NCBI GenBank assembly: GCA_049115935.1
Contig: JAGDZK010000019.1
Span: forward strand, 1 to 64,000
DNA from: Bermanella sp049115935
GTDB lineage: Bacteria > Pseudomonadota > Gammaproteobacteria > Pseudomonadales > Oceanobacteraceae
DNA length: 64,000 nt
Reading direction: 5' to 3'
Shown piece by piece: positions 62,095 to 64,000 of this stretch; positions within the stretch are counted from its first letter, which is position 1, and each line of letters begins with the position of its first letter. The notes beneath the pieces were generated by a model that saw only the letters and a list, made by a program, of their open reading frames with translations, was not told the origin of the DNA and did no database searches. Position numbers and translations under genes: made by a program.

Positions 62095-62717
62095 TGATCG
62101 AATCTAAGCCGCCATCAAATACCCTTATTATCAGTATTTTTGCCGGCCTTGGTTTGTGGCTTATTTTGATGCTGGTGGCCCTTAGCTGGTTTCAAACCCG
62201 TTATATTCATGAATTCACCCAACATGAGCCTGCTTTTTTGCAAGCCAGCTTCACCGAGGCTTGGTTTAAAAAATTATTAACGCACCTGCCGCCTAAAACC
62301 AAAAACGCTCGCCTGATTCAACTTTGGCAACCAGACTGCCTATGCAATCGCTTCGCCCGCCCCCATGCTATTAATGCAATGGAGCTCACAGACGCTTTAG
62401 GCTATGAACATATCACTCTAATACCCAGCAGCTATTCCGATCAACTTGCGTCTTTGCAGGCTCTTAACCCGCAAACCCAATTATTGCCCATTGACACAAC
62501 GCTGTTAGCTAGCTGGCCTGCCAATCCATCCGTGCTTATTGAAGGGGCTTTTAGTCAGCTACTTTACATTGGACCTTTGGGCTTTGGTGCCTTTTGCAGC
62601 CAAGCTAATACCAGTGCCATTGATAGCCAGCTCACCGGTATTGCCTCGCAAACCAGCCGCGCTTTTTACAATCAAATAGGCCAAGGCTGCTTTTGCCAGT
62701 GGCCATCTACGAAATAG
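62094..62717 (+). CDS. DUF6436-like membrane-anchored thioredoxin-fold protein
   Basis: This protein of 207 residues has one N-terminal helix (LIISIFAGLGLWLILMLVALSWF) and a periplasmic domain. LIQLWQPDCLCNRFARPH has a C-x-C pair where thioredoxin-like proteins have their active site, and PSVLIEGAFSQLLYIGPLGFGAFC follows. I believe this matches DUF6436. It is translationally coupled to the cyclase (TAATG), which suggests a functional link that is not known to me. Confidence 0.75.
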   Translation: MIESKPPSNTLIISIFAGLGLWLILMLVALSWFQTRYIHEFTQHEPAFLQASFTEAWFKKLLTHLPPKTKNARLIQLWQPDCLCNRFARPHAINAMELTDALGYEHITLIPSSYSDQLASLQALNPQTQLLPIDTTLLASWPANPSVLIEGAFSQLLYIGPLGFGAFCSQANTSAIDSQLTGIASQTSRAFYNQIGQGCFCQWPSTK

Positions 62718-62785
62718 CGGCTTTTTTCCTATTTACTCGCCAAATTTGAACTAGTCTTAACTCAGACACGTTAAATCTGACAATC

Positions 62786-64000
62786 ATGCAGCAATCAGAC
62801 TACCAAAGCTTGGTTCGTATCGGTCGCAACCTCATCAGCGAGCGAAACATCACTAAGCTATGTGAATTAATCTTAGATGAAGCACAGCAACTTTGTGGCG
62901 CTGATGGCGGCACCTTATACCTTATCAATAAGCAACCCCCCACCCATTTACAATTTGCCATTGTTCACAACAACAGCTTAAACATTCGGCTGGTGAGTAA
63001 GCCCAATGATTCTGTGTTTCCGCCTATTCCATTATATGAAGACGATGGCGATACTAATCAGCATCATGTGGCCGCCTTTACCGCCCACGCTAAAACACTT
63101 ATCAATATTGAAGACGCATACGACAATACTCAGTTTGATTTTTCTGGAGCAAAGCAGTTTGACGCGGCAAACAATTATCGCACCCAATCTGTTCTTGCTA
63201 TCCCATTGTTAAACGAGTCCAACCAAATACTGGGCTTACTGCAATTGATCAATGCGCAAAACCCGGACACAGGGGAAATCATCCCATTCAGCGAAGACGT
63301 TGAACCCCTGATCATGTCACTTGCAACATTTGCAGCAAGCGCCATCGAAAACCGCACCATTAGTGATAGCCAAAAAGCACTATTAATTGAATTAGCAGCA
63401 ACTGAAGACACTGAAGAAATCATAGAGCGCATATTAGATGAGGCCATCAACCTTACCCATAGCGAAGGTGGCACCCTATATTTAACGCAAAGCGACGAAA
63501 ATGGTGAAACATCAAAATTAAAATTCGAAATTATTAAGAATGATATCCTTGATATAAAAATGGGTGGCAAACACGGTGTCCCTATTCCCTTTCCAGCCTT
63601 AGAATTATTTGAAGAAGATGGCATCGAAAATAACCATATTGTGGCGGCTTACAGCGCAAACAGTAGGCAAATTGTAAACATAGATGACGTATATGATTCA
63701 GAAGAGTTTGATTTCTCTGGTGCTCGTAAATTCGACAAGCAAACCAATTATCGTACCCAAAGTGTTTTAACCTTTCCGCTTTTAAATCATCAACAAGAAG
63801 TCATTGGCGTGTTGCAGTTAATTAACGCACGCCTGCCTGATTCAGATAAAAAAGTGCCCTTTTCTGATCGTTATATTCCACTTCTAAAGGGGCTGGCCCT
63901 TTACGCAGCCATTGCCCTTAACAATCAAATATTGGTGCAGGACCTTAAAAATTTACTCGATGCATTTGTGAAAACCATTGCTAAAGCCATTGATGCAAAA
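62786..64000 (+). CDS. Tandem GAF-domain protein, likely HD-GYP phosphodiesterase (3' end outside window)
   Basis: The frame runs open from ATG at 62786 to the window end (405 codons). Two GAF domains are visible and resemble each other: GADGGTLYLI / SEGGTLYLT, FDFSGAKQFD / FDFSGARKFD, NYRTQSVLAIPLLN / NYRTQSVLTFPLLN, and GLLQLINAQ / GVLQLINAR. The last residues LLDAFVKTIAKAIDAK match the segment that leads into HD-GYP domains, so a cyclic-di-GMP phosphodiesterase is expected beyond the window. It is cut by the window, not truncated. Confidence 0.88.
   Translation, partial: MQQSDYQSLVRIGRNLISERNITKLCELILDEAQQLCGADGGTLYLINKQPPTHLQFAIVHNNSLNIRLVSKPNDSVFPPIPLYEDDGDTNQHHVAAFTAHAKTLINIEDAYDNTQFDFSGAKQFDAANNYRTQSVLAIPLLNESNQILGLLQLINAQNPDTGEIIPFSEDVEPLIMSLATFAASAIENRTISDSQKALLIELAATEDTEEIIERILDEAINLTHSEGGTLYLTQSDENGETSKLKFEIIKNDILDIKMGGKHGVPIPFPALELFEEDGIENNHIVAAYSANSRQIVNIDDVYDSEEFDFSGARKFDKQTNYRTQSVLTFPLLNHQQEVIGVLQLINARLPDSDKKVPFSDRYIPLLKGLALYAAIALNNQILVQDLKNLLDAFVKTIAKAIDAK

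Overview
The window looks like a chromosomal segment of a marine, moderately low-GC gammaproteobacterium of Oceanospirillales/Alteromonadales type. The evidence is the gene content: a complete rsxABCDGE-nth block, class I-type metG with a C-terminal tRNA-binding domain, MetH, a petrobactin pathway, a SO_0444-type metal permease, DUF3301 and DUF6436 proteins, and VCR-like attC repeats. I cannot name the genus.

The first 34 kb are an iron-acquisition island lying between the end of metG (1-1057) and rsxA (34533). On the minus strand, a Fur-box-preceded operon (10876 to 1152) encodes a full petrobactin pathway: asbA, asbB, asbC, a fused asbD-asbE, asbF, then a carboxynorspermidine decarboxylase and a carboxynorspermidine dehydrogenase. 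A second Fur-box-preceded minus-strand group (16572 to 11088) holds arginine decarboxylase speA, a second carboxynorspermidine dehydrogenase, an Sfp-type phosphopantetheinyl transferase and a MATE transporter. A plus-strand group (16834-20005) adds an acyltransferase-like membrane protein, an N-carbamoylputrescine amidase and a siderophore-interacting ferric reductase. Together these can take arginine via agmatine and putrescine to spermidine through the carboxyspermidine route, activate the aryl carrier domain, build petrobactin from citrate, spermidine and 3,4-dihydroxybenzoate, and possibly export it. Agmatine deiminase (AguA) is not in the window.

Uptake genes follow at 21-31 kb. There are two DUF3325/DUF3649/PepSY membrane sets (one on each strand), a TonB-dependent receptor, and a lipoprotein with its own strong Fur box. 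No siderophore ABC importer is present, so reductive iron release at the inner membrane is plausible. An S9 peptidase and a PhnD-like binding protein close the island.

From 34.5 to 57 kb the content is mostly core: rsxABCDGE-nth, gloA, a folE2 / 6-carboxytetrahydropterin-synthase-like / hisI group, a Cys-rich metal permease, a porin plus a small phosphate-binding-like protein, a perfect-phase 16-unit heptanucleotide repeat, a methionine synthase split into two overlapping genes at a domain boundary, and an AraC regulator divergent from a Baeyer-Villiger-type monooxygenase/SDR/esterase operon.

The region 57.1-60.0 kb is accessory. Three small unknown genes are each followed immediately by an attC-like repeat, giving an integron cassette array without an integrase in view, next to a GFA-family gene. 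Beyond it lie a tRNA-Ser(GGA) and decayed partial copies of that tRNA and its terminator. The end of the window holds a nitroreductase, a membrane class III nucleotide cyclase with a DUF6436 protein, and a tandem-GAF protein that runs off the end.
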